Source: Rhytidiadelphus loreus
Lineage: Eukaryota; Streptophyta; Bryopsida; Hypnales; Hylocomiaceae
Direction of reading: 5' to 3'
NCBI GenBank assembly: GCA_947034895.1
Contig: OX344763.1
Location: forward strand, 1,862,501 to 1,926,500
Length of the DNA: 64,000 nucleotides
Both the position numbers and the translations under genes were made by a program. The notes under the pieces were generated by a model. The model was not told the DNA's origin, searched no databases, and saw only the letters and a list, made by a program, of their open reading frames with translations. This document shows positions 35,351-47,404 of this stretch, piece after piece. Within the stretch, counting starts at the first letter, position 1, and every line of letters begins with the position of its first letter.

Positions 35351-35364
35351 AAGTTGGTTGAAGA

Positions 35365-36055
35365 CTTGCAACAGGGAGCTTGCCTTGTTTCGTTGGTCCT
35401 TGACAGATCAATTGGTTTGAAGAATTTTCCTGTCTAGCTGTAAGCCTAACTCATTTGCAACACATTAAGCATTTTGTGTTGTTTCTCTTTTTCAAAACGC
35501 TGCAAGTATTGAAATAATCTTGTAAGCAATTCAATTCAAAGAGGATTCTAACGCACAAAGAGGATTCAAAACGCTGCATTGTTTGGATACCGTATGCAGA
35601 AGTTATGACAGAGGGTTCAAAGCTTTATTGGTACATGATCTAAAATTGACACAATTTCTTTATGATGTTATACGTACATTCTCAAACAGTATATGTACAT
35701 TCTCAAATCATAATGTCGGTTGGTATTGACAATGCAGACAGAGGTTTACTGGAAAAAGCTGGTTGTGATAGTGATATAAGGTGATAAAAATTAATGTGAC
35801 CACTGGGCCAGGAAGTCTGAAGAAAACCACCGTTACTCACGTCACGAGACGTGCTTGATTTGACTTAAAACTTGACTTTTCAACTTCAATTGGAGTTGCA
35901 GGTGCTCAGACTGATAGTTTGTTGTTGCCAGTATTGTACTACTGTACAGAGATGTAACTGCACAGAGTCAGACTGAGGGGAAATACTTGACATGTAACAT
36001 TTTTTTAATTTTTTAATTTTTTGAAGCAAATGATGACTTCTAACATTTGATAACA
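35365..36055. other. Gene-free stretch with repeat core
   Basis: About 35525-35640 contains the core shared by MITE-1 and MITE-2 (AAGAGGATTCTAACGCA, TTTGGATACCGTATGCAGAA, GTTATGA) without recognisable ends. TTTTTTAATTTTTTAATTTT occurs near 36001. Confidence 0.45.
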
Positions 36056-36333
36056 TAAGGTGGGTAGTACCCCAAAATCGCTACTGTGCCTAGTTACTAT
36101 TATTAGAATGGTCAAATTTTCATTGATTTTCTAATTGGCAAGTGAAAGGAGGTTCTAATGCATCAAAGAACACAACATTTGGATACCGTATGCAAAAGTT
36201 ATAAAGGGTCAAAGGTTTTCTCGTATATGACCTAGAATCGTACAACATATTTACATATTGATTTTGGAGATGTATATAGAGTGACAATGATGGTGGTTTT
36301 AGGGAGGGTGTGCTTTGGGGTGAACCCACCTTA
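36056..36333 (+). mobile_element. MITE-2, reference copy
   Basis: A 278-bp element bounded by a perfect 10-bp inverted repeat: TAAGGTGGGT at 36056 and ACCCACCTTA at 36324-36333, extended inward by CCCCAAA / TTTGGGG. The outer TA at both ends could be a TA target duplication. The interior has GGCAAGTGAAAGGAGGTTCT, TTTGGATACCGTATGCAAAA, GTTATAAAGGGTCAAAGG and GATGGTGGTTTTAGGGAGGG. Non-coding. Confidence 0.75.
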
Positions 36334-37269
36334 AAGCATTTTAGTTTTTTCTTCAAAGGTTTATACTTCCATAAACAAACTAGTTGAGGTTTGATGTACT
36401 AATTCTAAGCATGTATTTAACTCCTAACACTTCATAACAATTTATTACAATAAAACACTCCAAAAATGTCATTTTAAGTGCAAAGAGCTACTAACAATGA
36501 AAAATAATTACTTTTTTTTTAACATGATTATGGGATTTTGCATGAGACTTACAGTATGGGAATGTGTAGAAAAAAATTTAAAAATCTTGAGCAAGTAGAT
36601 TGCAAGATATTAGTGGTCTAGGTCAAAAGAAAAATATTTTTGTACCTTGCCAGTTTAGGTTTTCAAACTTTGAATCCTCTTAATCAATAATTTTTTTTGC
36701 ACTACAAAGCTTTGAGGTACAAACCTTTGTGGTTTAGTATTGAAAAGGTAATTTAGAAAGAATAAAAATTAAAACAAACAAACAAATTGGTTTTCTTTCT
36801 TTAAAAAATTGTGAGTAAAAAGTTTTTATAGTAGATGGAAGGAAAAATTAAATCCCTAATAACTTTAGAACGAAATTGAAACATGCCAATCCTAGTGGTA
36901 AGATTATCTTAGCATGCAATCTACAACCCATGGACCTTTTTTGTTTCAAGAAATTGGATAAACATATATACAAATGTCATTATTGAACATCACTTAGAAT
37001 TAGCCACAATTTGTTTACATATGATACAAAAATTAGACTTCACTTGCACACAATCATGGAATATGAATGTTTTCAAGAGCTTATTGTGAAAACTACACCA
37101 AATTGATGAAGTACATCTATGTTTATTGAAAATATATTTTTATTTCTTATTTTTCAGTGATGTGCCATTAACTTGGTCGATTGGTAATTTATGATTTTTG
37201 TACAAGGTTCTAAATGTTGCTTAACTTGCTTCAAAAAATTAAAATTTGAGTTTTGTGTTTTATACCCTA
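36334..37269. other. AT-rich gene-free stretch
   Basis: Nothing recognisable. Confidence 0.4.
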
Positions 37270-37800
37270 AGGTGAGTACATCTATATTCAACACTTATAG
37301 AAACTAAGCAAACTTACTATTATAATACAATTTTTTTATTGAATCTCATTGGCATGTGAAAGAGGATTCCAATCAACTTTATGGTAGATACACCTTATTT
37401 TGTCTATGTACCCAATTCCAACAAGATGAACTCTCTATGCTATTTTAGAACAAGAATTTAGGAGAGTACAAGCAATTAGCCCAATAGTGATAAAAGATCA
37501 AGCAAGCTCTTAGATTCTCAGGTTTGAATAAATGTGATGATATCATTTTGACTAGATTGGGTGTAAGAATATAATAAGGTATGTCAATCTTAGTATGTAT
37601 TACTTGACTGCCATATGAATAAGTTATAGAATTTCAAAGTATCATTGAAAGTATTCCAAAAATTGACACTAGACCTTCTTCAACATAACTCTTGTGTTTT
37701 GAACATATCACATCTTATGTCCAAAATATCAACATTACATTTTTGTATTTCTTTTAGGTCTAAATGTAAGGGGCATATTTTGAGTACTAATGATTATGGG
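37270..37800 (+). mobile_element. MITE-1 with internal extra sequence
   Basis: Left end-like TATATTCAACACTTATAGAA near 37280, then TTGGCATGTGAAAGAGGATT, CCAATC. The homology resumes near 37600 with TGCCATATGAATAAGTTATA, AATTGACACTAGACC and TGTGTTTTGAACAT, and ends in TAATGATTATGGGTGGAC at about 37786-37803. About 200 bp between the two parts is absent from the other copies and may be an insertion. Confidence 0.5.
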
Positions 37801-37932
37801 TGGACAGAAGGTAGATGCCCCTCTAACCATCACTTTAACCAACTCCACATGCATACTTTAGGATGGAATTATGACTTGCAATGTTTTTATTACATTGAGA
37901 ATTGTAATCACGAACTTCAAAAAAACATTGGT

Positions 37933-38440
37933 AATTTTTTGAATCTACATGAATAAATTGTAAAAATTTGAAATACATTTTTGAACACTCCAAAATGCTT
38001 TCTACATTCATTATATGTTTTTTCAGCCCATTGAGAGACTGTGAGTTCCCGGATGTTTCCGGACTGTGGGAATGTTGTTGAACCAACAGTCTAACGTTGC
38101 CGAGAGATTGCCACACTAGATTGCATAAAAAAAAATTATATTAATTTTTTTTTAAATTATATTTAATTTTTTTTAAATTATATTAAAAAAAAATTAATTA
38201 TATTTTATTTTTGAATTTTATTGTTATTGTTATTTTACTTTTATTATTTTTATTACTAAATAACCTGACTGTCCGGCCATGGTTCACAAGATGAGGAACC
38301 ATAGTTAGACAGTCCCTCGGAGACCTCATATAACATCTAATGATTGCATGCAATTATTAATTTTTTGAATCTACATGAATAAATATAAAAATTTGAAGTA
38401 CAATTTTGCACTCCCGAAAATGCTTTTTGCATTGTTGTAT
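37933..38440. repeat. About 80-bp direct repeats flanking a GC-armed, AT-cored module
   Basis: AATTTTTTGAATCTACATGA starts at 37933 and 38359, each followed by AATAAAT, AAAAATTTGAA and a CTCC.AAAATGCTTT block. Between them lies a 350-bp module. It has a GC-richer left arm (TTCCCGGATGTTTCCGG), an AT core (38128-38260) in which AAATTATATTAA-type strings read almost the same on both strands, and a GC-richer right arm (GACTGTCCGGCCATGG). Confidence 0.6.
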
Positions 38441-40129
38441 GCAATTCATACATTTTTGAATTTAGGTAGGATCACCCAAATCCAAGAATGTTCTCAAAAG
38501 TGAGCCTTAGAGAAAAACTAGATGCTTGTTGCACTTCCTTTAAGGTGTGAATAGTGAAAATCAAGCGTGGTTTTAGAAAATTGACCAATTCAACTTTGTC
38601 CTCTTGTATTTTTTGCATATTATAATCAAATATTGATTTTGAACTTAATCTAACATTAGTTCCAAAGTATTTGTATATAATTAAAAAGTTGAACTCCCAA
38701 CACTCAATAATGCCGAGAATAATGCTTCTCAAAGAAATTTTCTTAGTTTAACCCTAAAACACCTAGTCTACGACTTTAAAGTCAAACATCAAAGTCTTTT
38801 ATCCTAGATGCTTCATTCTACCATTGGAAATGAATGGGATTTTTTAATTTTTTTAATTTTGTATAGTTTAAATCATATGTTGTCTAGAAGCCTTAAAAAT
38901 TTCAACATTTTTTGAGAAAATTTAAATTATTTTGAATCTTGAAAGGACAAACAAAGAAAATTCATATCAAATACAAAATAACCTCAAAAATCTAAAATTT
39001 TCTCCATTGGCGTATATTATAGTCCCAAATATCAAGGTGTAAACCAAAATTTTGTTTCATTCTATAATTAAATTTTTAATTAGAATGTGGTAATAGGCCC
39101 AAAGTTCAAATGGCTTTAAAATACACTATTTTAGGAATTTTACAAAATTTCAAATTGAAGTAAAAATTAGCAGTAATAAGGTTTATTTCATTATTGTGCT
39201 CAAATTTTAAAAAAAAGACCATTTAAAAGGCTGAAATTTAGATCATGAGCAAAGGAAGTAGATATTGCTGAAAAAAGGATTTTTTTTTTGTGATTTGTAG
39301 ATATAGCATCTTCTTCTCTAAATTTTTTTTTGTTCTTCAATGAAGGGGTTTCTACCTCCAAGTTATGCATACACATCCAAAGAACTCTTTAAAATGGATG
39401 AAAATCATTCATTTTTTAGTTAGATGAAGGATTGTTTGACCATTCATCAACCACTTTCTGGTTGCATTGGCATTTCAAGGTTAACCTTAGAAGGATCGGC
39501 TTGTCATTGTGGAAATCATCCTTGTCAACATCTTGCAAATCATTTTGCTAAAAAAATCCCAAGAGCACTAATTGAAGGTCAAGTCACTGTGTAAGACCTC
39601 CCCTTTTCACACAAAATTCCAAAGATGAACATTTGGTCACAAAAATCCAAACCTTTCTATACTCATTCCAATTAAACTACCACCTAAAAAAAGATCTATA
39701 TTAATTGACCGTATCGATTGATAGTAGAGACATGTCCAAAGATACATGGAGAGGGACACGTCCTTTGACCGTACCATTGAAAAGATTATAAGAGTCAAAC
39801 AAGGACATCTTTAAAAAATGGAGAGGCTAAATTTTGGCCCCTCGGGCGCTCAGGGGTTACATAGAAAGATTATTAGTCATCCATCAGACACTTAGTGTTT
39901 GCAGCATCCTTCTATGGGTTAAGGTGATCTTACCTTACCTTACTTTGTATCAACATCCTTTCAAGATTAGTTTAGATGCAAGGTTGGGTGCCCCCATTGA
40001 GATGCAGGGAGACCCAAATCTACGAACGCACGTAGATTTCAGACTCCACCAGTGTAATGCAATCCACTTCCTTGTGTCTTAGCGCTTCTCGCTCCCCATC
40101 TTGCAGCTCCGGAGCCCAGAACAACAGCA
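38441..40129. other. Gene-free stretch upstream of MYG1
   Basis: About 39730-39860 repeats part of 11165-11330 (GACCGTAC, AAAGATTATA.GAGTCAAACAAG, GGCGCTCAGGGGTTA). Nothing else is recognised until the MYG1 start. The last 100 bases before the ATG become GC-richer, as expected for a promoter and leader. Confidence 0.4.
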
Positions 40130-43100
40130 ATGCTTCGCAGTCTCTTGTTCTTGCACACTGCAAGGAGGTCGATTCTCTTGCCCTTGTCCGCCCTTACCAG
40201 CTCCTCCTCCCCCAATTTTTTTGAGAAGCCCGTGTTCTCCAGACCCAGCTTGTATTGTCGGGCTATGTTCACCACTTTGGACGGCGGGGGAGTGAAGCGC
40301 AAGATGGGGAAGAAGGTCGGGACGCACAATGGGACGTTCCACTGCGACGAGGCGCTCGGATGCTTCATGATACGCCTCACGGACAAGTACACGGACGCGG
40401 AGATTGTGCGGACGAGAGATCAGAAGGTGAGATGACGGGCTTGCAGTTTTTAGAAAGAAGAACAAGAAGAAGCACGGGTTTTGTATAGGATAGAGGTTTT
40501 TTGAGAGAGGTGTGTGTGTGTGTGTGTTGGTTGGTTGGATGTAGGGTTTATCTGAAACCCTAAATTTGTTATGGAGGTGGACACACGGAGGATTGCGTAT
40601 GATTACGTGATCGCATCCTGAACGCGAACTTTGGTCATCGGCGATCAGATTGAAATGCAATGCAGAAGACTAGTGTAATGATAGACATTTTCGATTAAGG
40701 ATTTTAGGGTTTTACGATTGCTCAAACTTTGATTTTTGGCGACCGGATTAATTACAAATCTGAAGATTTTGTGTAATGATAACCATTTGTAATGAAGGGT
40801 TTTAGGCTTTTGCGATTGCTCAAACTTTGATTATTGCTCATCAGATTAAATGCAAAGCAGAAGAGTAGTGTAATGAAAGCCATTTCGATTAAGGGTTTTA
40901 GGGTTTTACGATTGCTCAATCTTTGATTTTTGGCAACGGGTTAGGTGCAAAGCAGAAGACTAGTGCAATGATAGCCATTTATAATTAGGGATTTTAGGGT
41001 TTTACGATTGCACGGACTCGAGATGAGAAGGTGCGATGCGGTGGCTGCATTCTTGTTCTAAGAAAAAATTCTGGATGGAATTGGTGGTTGCTATCGCTTG
41101 GGTGTTTTTGATTAGAATTTCGGGTTTATTCAAAACCCTAATTCTTTCGTAGAGTAGGACACACTGTGGATTGTGTATGATTGCGTGATTGCATCGTGAA
41201 CACAAAATTTGTTTAGCGGCTACCAGATTAAATACAGAGCAGAAGACTGGAGTGTTGATAGCTATTTCAATTCAGGGTTTAGGGTTATACGATTGCTTGG
41301 ACTCGAAACGAGAAGGTGTGATGAGGTGGTTGATTATCGGTGTCTAGATTATTGCAATACAGAAGACTGCTGTAGTGAAAGTTATTTAATGATAGGTAAC
41401 CCTTTGAACGACATGCATTTTTTCTCTTTTTTGAGGGTCTCTTTCACCTCTTTTTTTCTATTATATTTAAGTAGTTCAGTTTTTGTCAATTGTATTTGTT
41501 ACTGAATTTTTTCCATTGCTTCAAAGTAGGATATCAAAATCTGAAGTTCGAACTTTTATTATTATTTTGAATGACGAGATGAATCTAAGATGATTTTTTT
41601 GAATGACATTCGTAGAGACATGCATTTTACACTCTTCGAATGGAAGACCACCATAATTGAACAAATCCTCGTTGATTTATGGGCAATGAACATTTGTTGA
41701 CTTTTTAAAAGCTTAATCTTTCGAATTCTCTTATCAGACGCTCATATGTCACTCGATTTATGATTGGACATCTCTAACGAGTGAATAACCTAATTTGATA
41801 GGCGCCCTTGTTTTTTGATTTGAATTATATCGTCATTATGTGACTAAATTTGAGTTTTGACTCGAGAAGCCTCCCCGGGGCCTTCTGAATATTTAGGGGT
41901 TAACAGTGAATAAGTTGATTACGTGTAAACTGAAAAGCGATTGGAATTCATGCTCATATTATCGGTATTGAGCATCTTTTAATGCAAACTGATTCAGGTC
42001 CTGGAAACTTTGGATGCGGTTCTGGATGTGGGTGGTATTTATGATCCTGAAACTGATCGCTACGATCACCATCAGCGTGGATTTGACCAGAATTTTGGTC
42101 ACGGCTTTGGTACCAAACTCAGCAGTGCTGGACTTGTCTACAAGGTAGAATTCAACTTTTTTCATTTTTTCTTATGCAATCGTTGGCAACAATGTACCTC
42201 ATTCTGGCACTGCATTGGATGAATGCTAGTTTTCATTTGCGGTTAAATTGCTTGTTTGAACTTTTCCTTTTCACCTATTTGCATATGTTGGACATGTTCA
42301 CTTTTAGCATATGAAAAGATTTTAGAGCTTGGCCTTTTGGTTTGACTCCTGCAGCATTATGGACAAGAGATAGTTGCGAAGGAGCTAGGTCTGAGTAAAG
42401 ATCACCCAGATGTTAAGCGTGTGTTTCTGGCAGTGTATAAAAGCTTCATGGAGGTAATTCTTGTCAAAGCACTGTAAAGATTTCAAGGCAAGAGCTTGGA
42501 TGGTTGATTGCACATGGTAGTATTGTCTATCTTTCTTGTAGTTAGCATGCATTATGAGTTTCATATGATTGTGAATGTCGAAGGATTAACCTGCAAGATC
42601 TTCGAGGTGTACACTCAAACCTCTCTAAATGCACTCGTCTCAGGAAGACCAATTTCGATGATCATATAAAAGGTCTGAAAATATTGGGTGACACTCGAGC
42701 CAATTGCAAAACCTTGCTCCTCAAAAAACAAAGAGCTTCCAAAAAATCCACCCTTTTCGGAATTAATTCCCTCCATATTACCACGTGTGAATTGCAACAT
42801 CCTGTGGTATTAGAGGATGTGATAGTGCAAATCCAAGGGGGATTTTGAACGATACAGTGAATGTTGGGTTGTTCTGTGGATGCAGGCCATTGATGGGATC
42901 GATAATGGAATTAACCTATATGACACAGACAAACTCCCCCGCTATGCAAATGATACACACTTGTCAGCTAGAGTGGGAAGACTGAACCCTGATTGGATGG
43001 ACGAGCAGACACCAGAGGCTGAAGACGAGGCATTTCGTAAGGCCATGAGTCTCACAGGTGGCGAGTTTTTGGAGGTATACCAAATAGTACTCGGACTCTT

Positions 43101-44617
43101 TGAATGGACTGCATTCCAACCAGCTCTAGAGGTGGCTGTTGGCTATCATTGTGGCCTTATAACTAAATTTTTCCGATGGTATCAAATGTTGAACTTGTTC
43201 ACCAATGTGTTAATTGTTGTCTATGAAATAATTTTATGTTTGCGCTGTGGCAGTCAGTACGGTATTATGCCAAATCTTGGTTGCCAGCACGCTCTATTGT
43301 CGCAGATTGCATTGCAGATAGGAAAGAAGCTGATAGCTCCGGTGAAATTATGATCCTTAAGAATTACTGCCCTGTAAGTTCCTCGGCTTTCATAGCTCCT
43401 TATCAATTCTCCTTCTTTCGATCTGCGACCGTGACTAATAAAGTAATTTATTTAATTCATTTCAATTTACTTGGAAGTAATGTGGTTGTGATCGGGTTGA
43501 CAGTGGAAGGGACACCTAGCGGAACTTGAAGTGGAGTTGAAAGTAGATCCAACAATCAAATATGTACTGTATGAGGTACTGCTCCGGTGCTCCCCCTTTA
43601 CGCCTTGACTCAACAATTGATTTGAAGTCATGTGAAGATGTTTTATAACCCCTAGTGATCCAAGCGGTCTTGGATAAAGCTTTGATGTGCTATAGAGTAT
43701 GTGTTGCACAGCTTTTGTGAGGTTCTAATCAGCAGAGAATATGTCATTCGTCATGAATATAAATCATGTATACGGTCGAAGCTGAAAAAACATTTATATA
43801 TATATTTCTCAAATCAATTTCAAAGCATTCACTTTGACAGTTCACTAAAATACACTCCTCATTTTCTAGCGTATGACTTTTTTGTGATTGGCTGAAACTT
43901 CATCTTACAATTGGTTAGCCAAAACTAGTCAATGATTTGATCATGAAAACATCATTACTTTCCTTTTAACAGTAAAGAGCAAAAGAGATTTTCCTTGATA
44001 TGACATACTTCCAATCTATTGTATTGTTTGTAGAATATTTGTACTAAACAGTTTTTGGGATCTACACCATTCAATTGTTCAGTAGAATAAGCACCCAGTA
44101 CAATTTGGATCGATAAGAAACGCATCATTGGAGACCATTGTTGATTCTGATCGTCGTTCTTAAAATGCACTCTGGGGCACTCAAGGTTTAATTCAGTTCT
44201 CCTAAATTGGTATCAACTATGAAAATCATCGTCATTATTGGGCCTTGCTAATTTCGATCTATCAGGTCCTAGATTTTTGTAAAATCCAGCGCTTGTCTGT
44301 CTTTCGCAATACGATAACATGCCAGTATGTATCGAAGGTATAGTTCGTTTCTAATTCTGATGTTTTCCTGCTGGCAGGATGGCCGAAGTAAGGGATGGAG
44401 AGTGCAAGCGGTTTCAGTAAGCCAGGGATCATTTGAAAGCAGGCTGCCACTGCCAGCAGTGTGGCGAGGTCTGCGAGATGATGAACTTTGTAAGGAGTCT
44501 GGGATTGATGGAGGTGTGTTTGTTCACATGAGTGGTTTTATTGGTGGGAACAAGACGTTGGAAGGGGCCTTAGCAATGGCGAAGAAGGCTTTGGCTCTGC
44601 GTGTGCAAGCCATGTAG
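40130..44617 (+). CDS. MYG1: MYG1-family DHH-type nuclease, seven exons
   Basis: Joined exons 40130-40426, 41998-42144, 42355-42453, 42886-43074, 43254-43373, 43504-43575 and 44378-44617 give 387 residues, about the family length. Every intron is phase 0. MYG1 (UPF0160) proteins are, from published work on animal and yeast members, 3'-5' RNA exonucleases of the DHH superfamily acting in mitochondria and nucleus/nucleolus. Visible hallmarks are [13 protein letters not shown] (H66, H71, D73), DVGGIYDP (D109), RYDHHQRGF (D122-H123-H124), [38 protein letters not shown] and [11 protein letters not shown] near the end. Residues 1-45 are rich in Ser, Leu, Arg and Phe and nearly free of acid, like a mitochondrial targeting sequence. 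An alternative start at Met46 would remove it, which could make two isoforms. Intron 1 contains a tandem array with copies of the exon 1 end. Confidence 0.95.
40400..41385 (+). repeat. Tandem arrays in MYG1 intron 1 copying the exon 1 end
   Basis: A unit of about 97 bp (AGATTAAATGCAAAGCAGAA, GACTAGTGTAATGATAG, GATTTTAGGGTTTTACGATT, GCTCAAACTTTGATTTTTGG) has anchors at 40662, 40760, 40857 and 40952, with two more at 41239 and 41360. On a larger scale, the exon 1 end with its donor (ATTGTGCGGACGAGAG ... AAGGTGAGATG at 40403-40432) is echoed at about 41007-41036 and 41292-41322, each keeping AAG/GTG. The block GTATGATTACGTGATCGCAT is likewise repeated near 40597 and 41177. Confidence 0.85.
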
Positions 44618-46916
44618 ATCTCATTCTGGAGATCTAGTTTCTTATGCACTAATTTCTGGTGTGGGTGTATCTTCTGGATCTTTCTCACTTATATCAAATC
44701 ATCCTTTTGGGAGTTGGGGTGAGCACGTTGCATTCTTTCAGTTGCTCCTGCTTTTTATAACTTTACATCCTAGGGATAAAGATAGACAGATAATGGACTA
44801 GAGAATGCTCGAGAGCCAGGACATTATGCCAAGTGTAATAGTTCATCAAACCTCCATATCTGTATTTTTTGCAAATCTAAGGGTGTAGAAAGAGGGGCTG
44901 TGTTATGAGTTATAACGCTTTTCTGACTATCCGATGAAACCTCCATATCTGTACTTTCTGCAAATCTAAGGGTGTTGTAGAAAGAGGGATTGTGTTATGA
45001 GTTATAATGCTTTTCTGACTATCCAATGGAGTGGTGACAAATCTGCCTTAAAAACTCGACTTGGCATTATGGTCTCTTTCTTTTCGTTGATCTGGGCCAT
45101 TGTAGAGAATAAACTGAGTTTAATGTTGCTGTGAAAATAAATTTGTGAAAAAAGTGAACTCACTTGGTCTTGCTCACCAAAAAGATGATTGTGGAATGAA
45201 ACATGGACTGGAAGAATGTAGTGTATTTTGGCATTCTATGAGTTTTAGAATTTGGTTTTATGACTAATTTGCTTGGAGGTAAACATGCAATTAGCAACTT
45301 TTTTTCAAGGACATGCACAATTGAACTCTTTAGGTACTGAAGTTCTGCCAGAAATTGATGACAGAGGAGTGTATGTAGAGTCATGGGATAGATAATTGAA
45401 TTTTATAATTGTAAGTGTCAAGTAGTCCTCAAAGGAAGGAAAAATCACACATCTATGATTTATTGAAGACATGTATGTCATCTCTAGAAAAAATTATATT
45501 TCCTTTGTAGTACACATATTGAACTAATTTTGAGAATGGACTTGTGTGTTTGGGGTTTGCAAAAAACATTTCTAAAAAACAAATGTTGGAATTGTTGGGA
45601 TATTATTTTTTCAAAATTAAAAAAAAATTGTATATGGAAAAAATGAATCTTTTTCTATTTTTAGGCATTTGCTAAATCATATCTACCAACTTGTCAAGTT
45701 GAACTTTAATTAATTATTTGGTAGGGAATGTTGACTTTGATTACTAGATATGGTATATAGTTAACCTAGGAACGTTGTTGACGCCATTATGTGGTGTCAT
45801 GATGACAAATCAATGAGGAAAAAAGAATGTGAAAGCATTTTTTCATCCCCATTTTCTTTGTTGACCTTTCATGTTGGATTATGAAGAGTATCCAATTGAG
45901 TTTATACTCATGCCAATGTTCTACTTCACATAAATGGGAAGTTAGTGAAAAAAAATGGATCACAAAATATTTTATTTTTAGTGTATTTTGGGAAGTTGTT
46001 TTTCTTTCTTCTAAATCTGAAAATTCTTCACAAAAATAATATTTTTTTGAGTTTGAACCCAACTACTAGAATAAAGGTCATCTACTCTGGTTTCTACTTC
46101 AATTTTAATTTTGAAAAATTCCTAATATTGAATATTTTATTGCAATTTGAACTTTGGATGTATTTTCAATGTCAACTAAATTCTAATTATAGAATGACAT
46201 GGATATTGAGTTTGCACTATGATGTTTGTCATTGTAATATACACATATGGTGAAATTTTTAAACTTTTTGAAACAAGTTTCTATTTGATGTAATTTTTCT
46301 TCATTTTTTCTTCCAAAATTCTTAAAAAAATTAGTTTTTCACGAAAAAAATCTATTCCAAATAGCAAACCAAATATAATTGCCAATCTCCTATATAGAAC
46401 TTGAATGCGTTATCAAAGTATTTATTATAGGGCTTGCTATTCATACATCACTCTTTGTTGCTTCAAGGTTCCAAATGTGTTATTTCCTTCTAAGTCATTT
46501 TGGAGCCTTACAGTGTGTTGCTCTTGAAGTTTTTTAACACATTGATTTCACTAAGTTGTAGAAAATTTAGATTCTACTTAGAACTTCTCTTGCTACAAAT
46601 TGTTAAACAAAACTTTCATTGTATAGCCCCATAAAAGACATTGGTCAGGAATGCTTATATTGACGATTCAAGGTGCTACTATTTGTATACTAATAATGAA
46701 ATTTAGTGTTTGCAACACTCATTACAAACTCTAATACTAAATGTCAAAGACATTGCTAATGTTGGCAACACTAAAGTTCAATATGAACACTAATTATCAA
46801 CTAAATTTCCACCAGAAAAACTAAATTAGTTTTGAAAGAGTTCACCCTTCACTAAATTAGTATCCAACATGAACACTAATTGTACCAAAACACATCATTT
46901 CTTTATTAACTTAGTG
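44618..46916. other. MYG1 3' region and gene-free sequence
   Basis: The 3' untranslated region probably extends some hundred bases. It includes an 89-bp tandem duplication: CCTCCATATCTGTA starts at 44851 and 44940, each followed by TTGCAAATCTAAGGGTGT, AGAAAGAGGG and TATAA.GCTTTTCTGACTATC. AATAAA at about 45110 is a candidate polyadenylation signal. Further on the sequence is AT-rich with nothing recognised. Confidence 0.5.
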
Positions 46917-47314
46917 TAAGGTAGTATGCTCTAAAAGCGCCCACCTTCTTCAAACCACCCCTATTTTTGGGTGGAGAATGGAGATGGGGTGATCCTTAAA
47001 TGAACCACTTTGGCAATTGAATGCATCAAGAAAAAATTATTTTTCTATTGCAAGAGTCAATCATTGACTTTGATTTCCACACATCTCTTTACAAGTTGCA
47101 AGTGGATTGATTTTGGGAGACCTATGGTCACAAATAGGTGCCAGTGCCCCTGAATCTTTGAAAATTTATAAGTAATTCAAAATGCTTGGAAAAATACAAA
47201 ACCACTTGTGTTAGGTTCCACATCCATTTTTCTTTCTCTGAAAAATGATCCACGTAAGCCTATGAAAAAGGTGGAACAGCCCTTAAATGGTCGCTTCTAG
47301 AGCATACTACCTTA
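46917..47314. mobile_element. MITE-4, reference copy
   Basis: A 398-bp element with near-perfect 22-bp terminal inverted repeats. The left is TAAGGTAGTATGCTCTAAAA then GCG; the right reverse-complements to TAAGGTAGTATGCTCTAGAA then GCG. The outer TA at both ends may be a TA target duplication, hinting at a Tc1/mariner (Stowaway-like) source. The interior is non-coding. The right half is related in inverted orientation to 63637-64000. It lies about 380 bp upstream of the PIG-U start codon, so it may affect that promoter. Confidence 0.85.
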
Positions 47315-47361
47315 TCTGAGATGACTTGTGATCGACCCAAGCACCCTCCGCCTTTCATATC

Positions 47362-47404
47362 CGGTTATCAATCAGTTATCAATCGGTTATCAATCGGTTA
47401 TCAG
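47362..47404 (+). repeat. 13-bp repeat in the PIG-U upstream region
   Basis: Four near-identical 13-bp units of CGGTTATCAAT(C) type lie in tandem about 290 bp before the PIG-U start codon. They could be a promoter element or a simple minisatellite; nothing in the sequence decides this. Confidence 0.75.
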
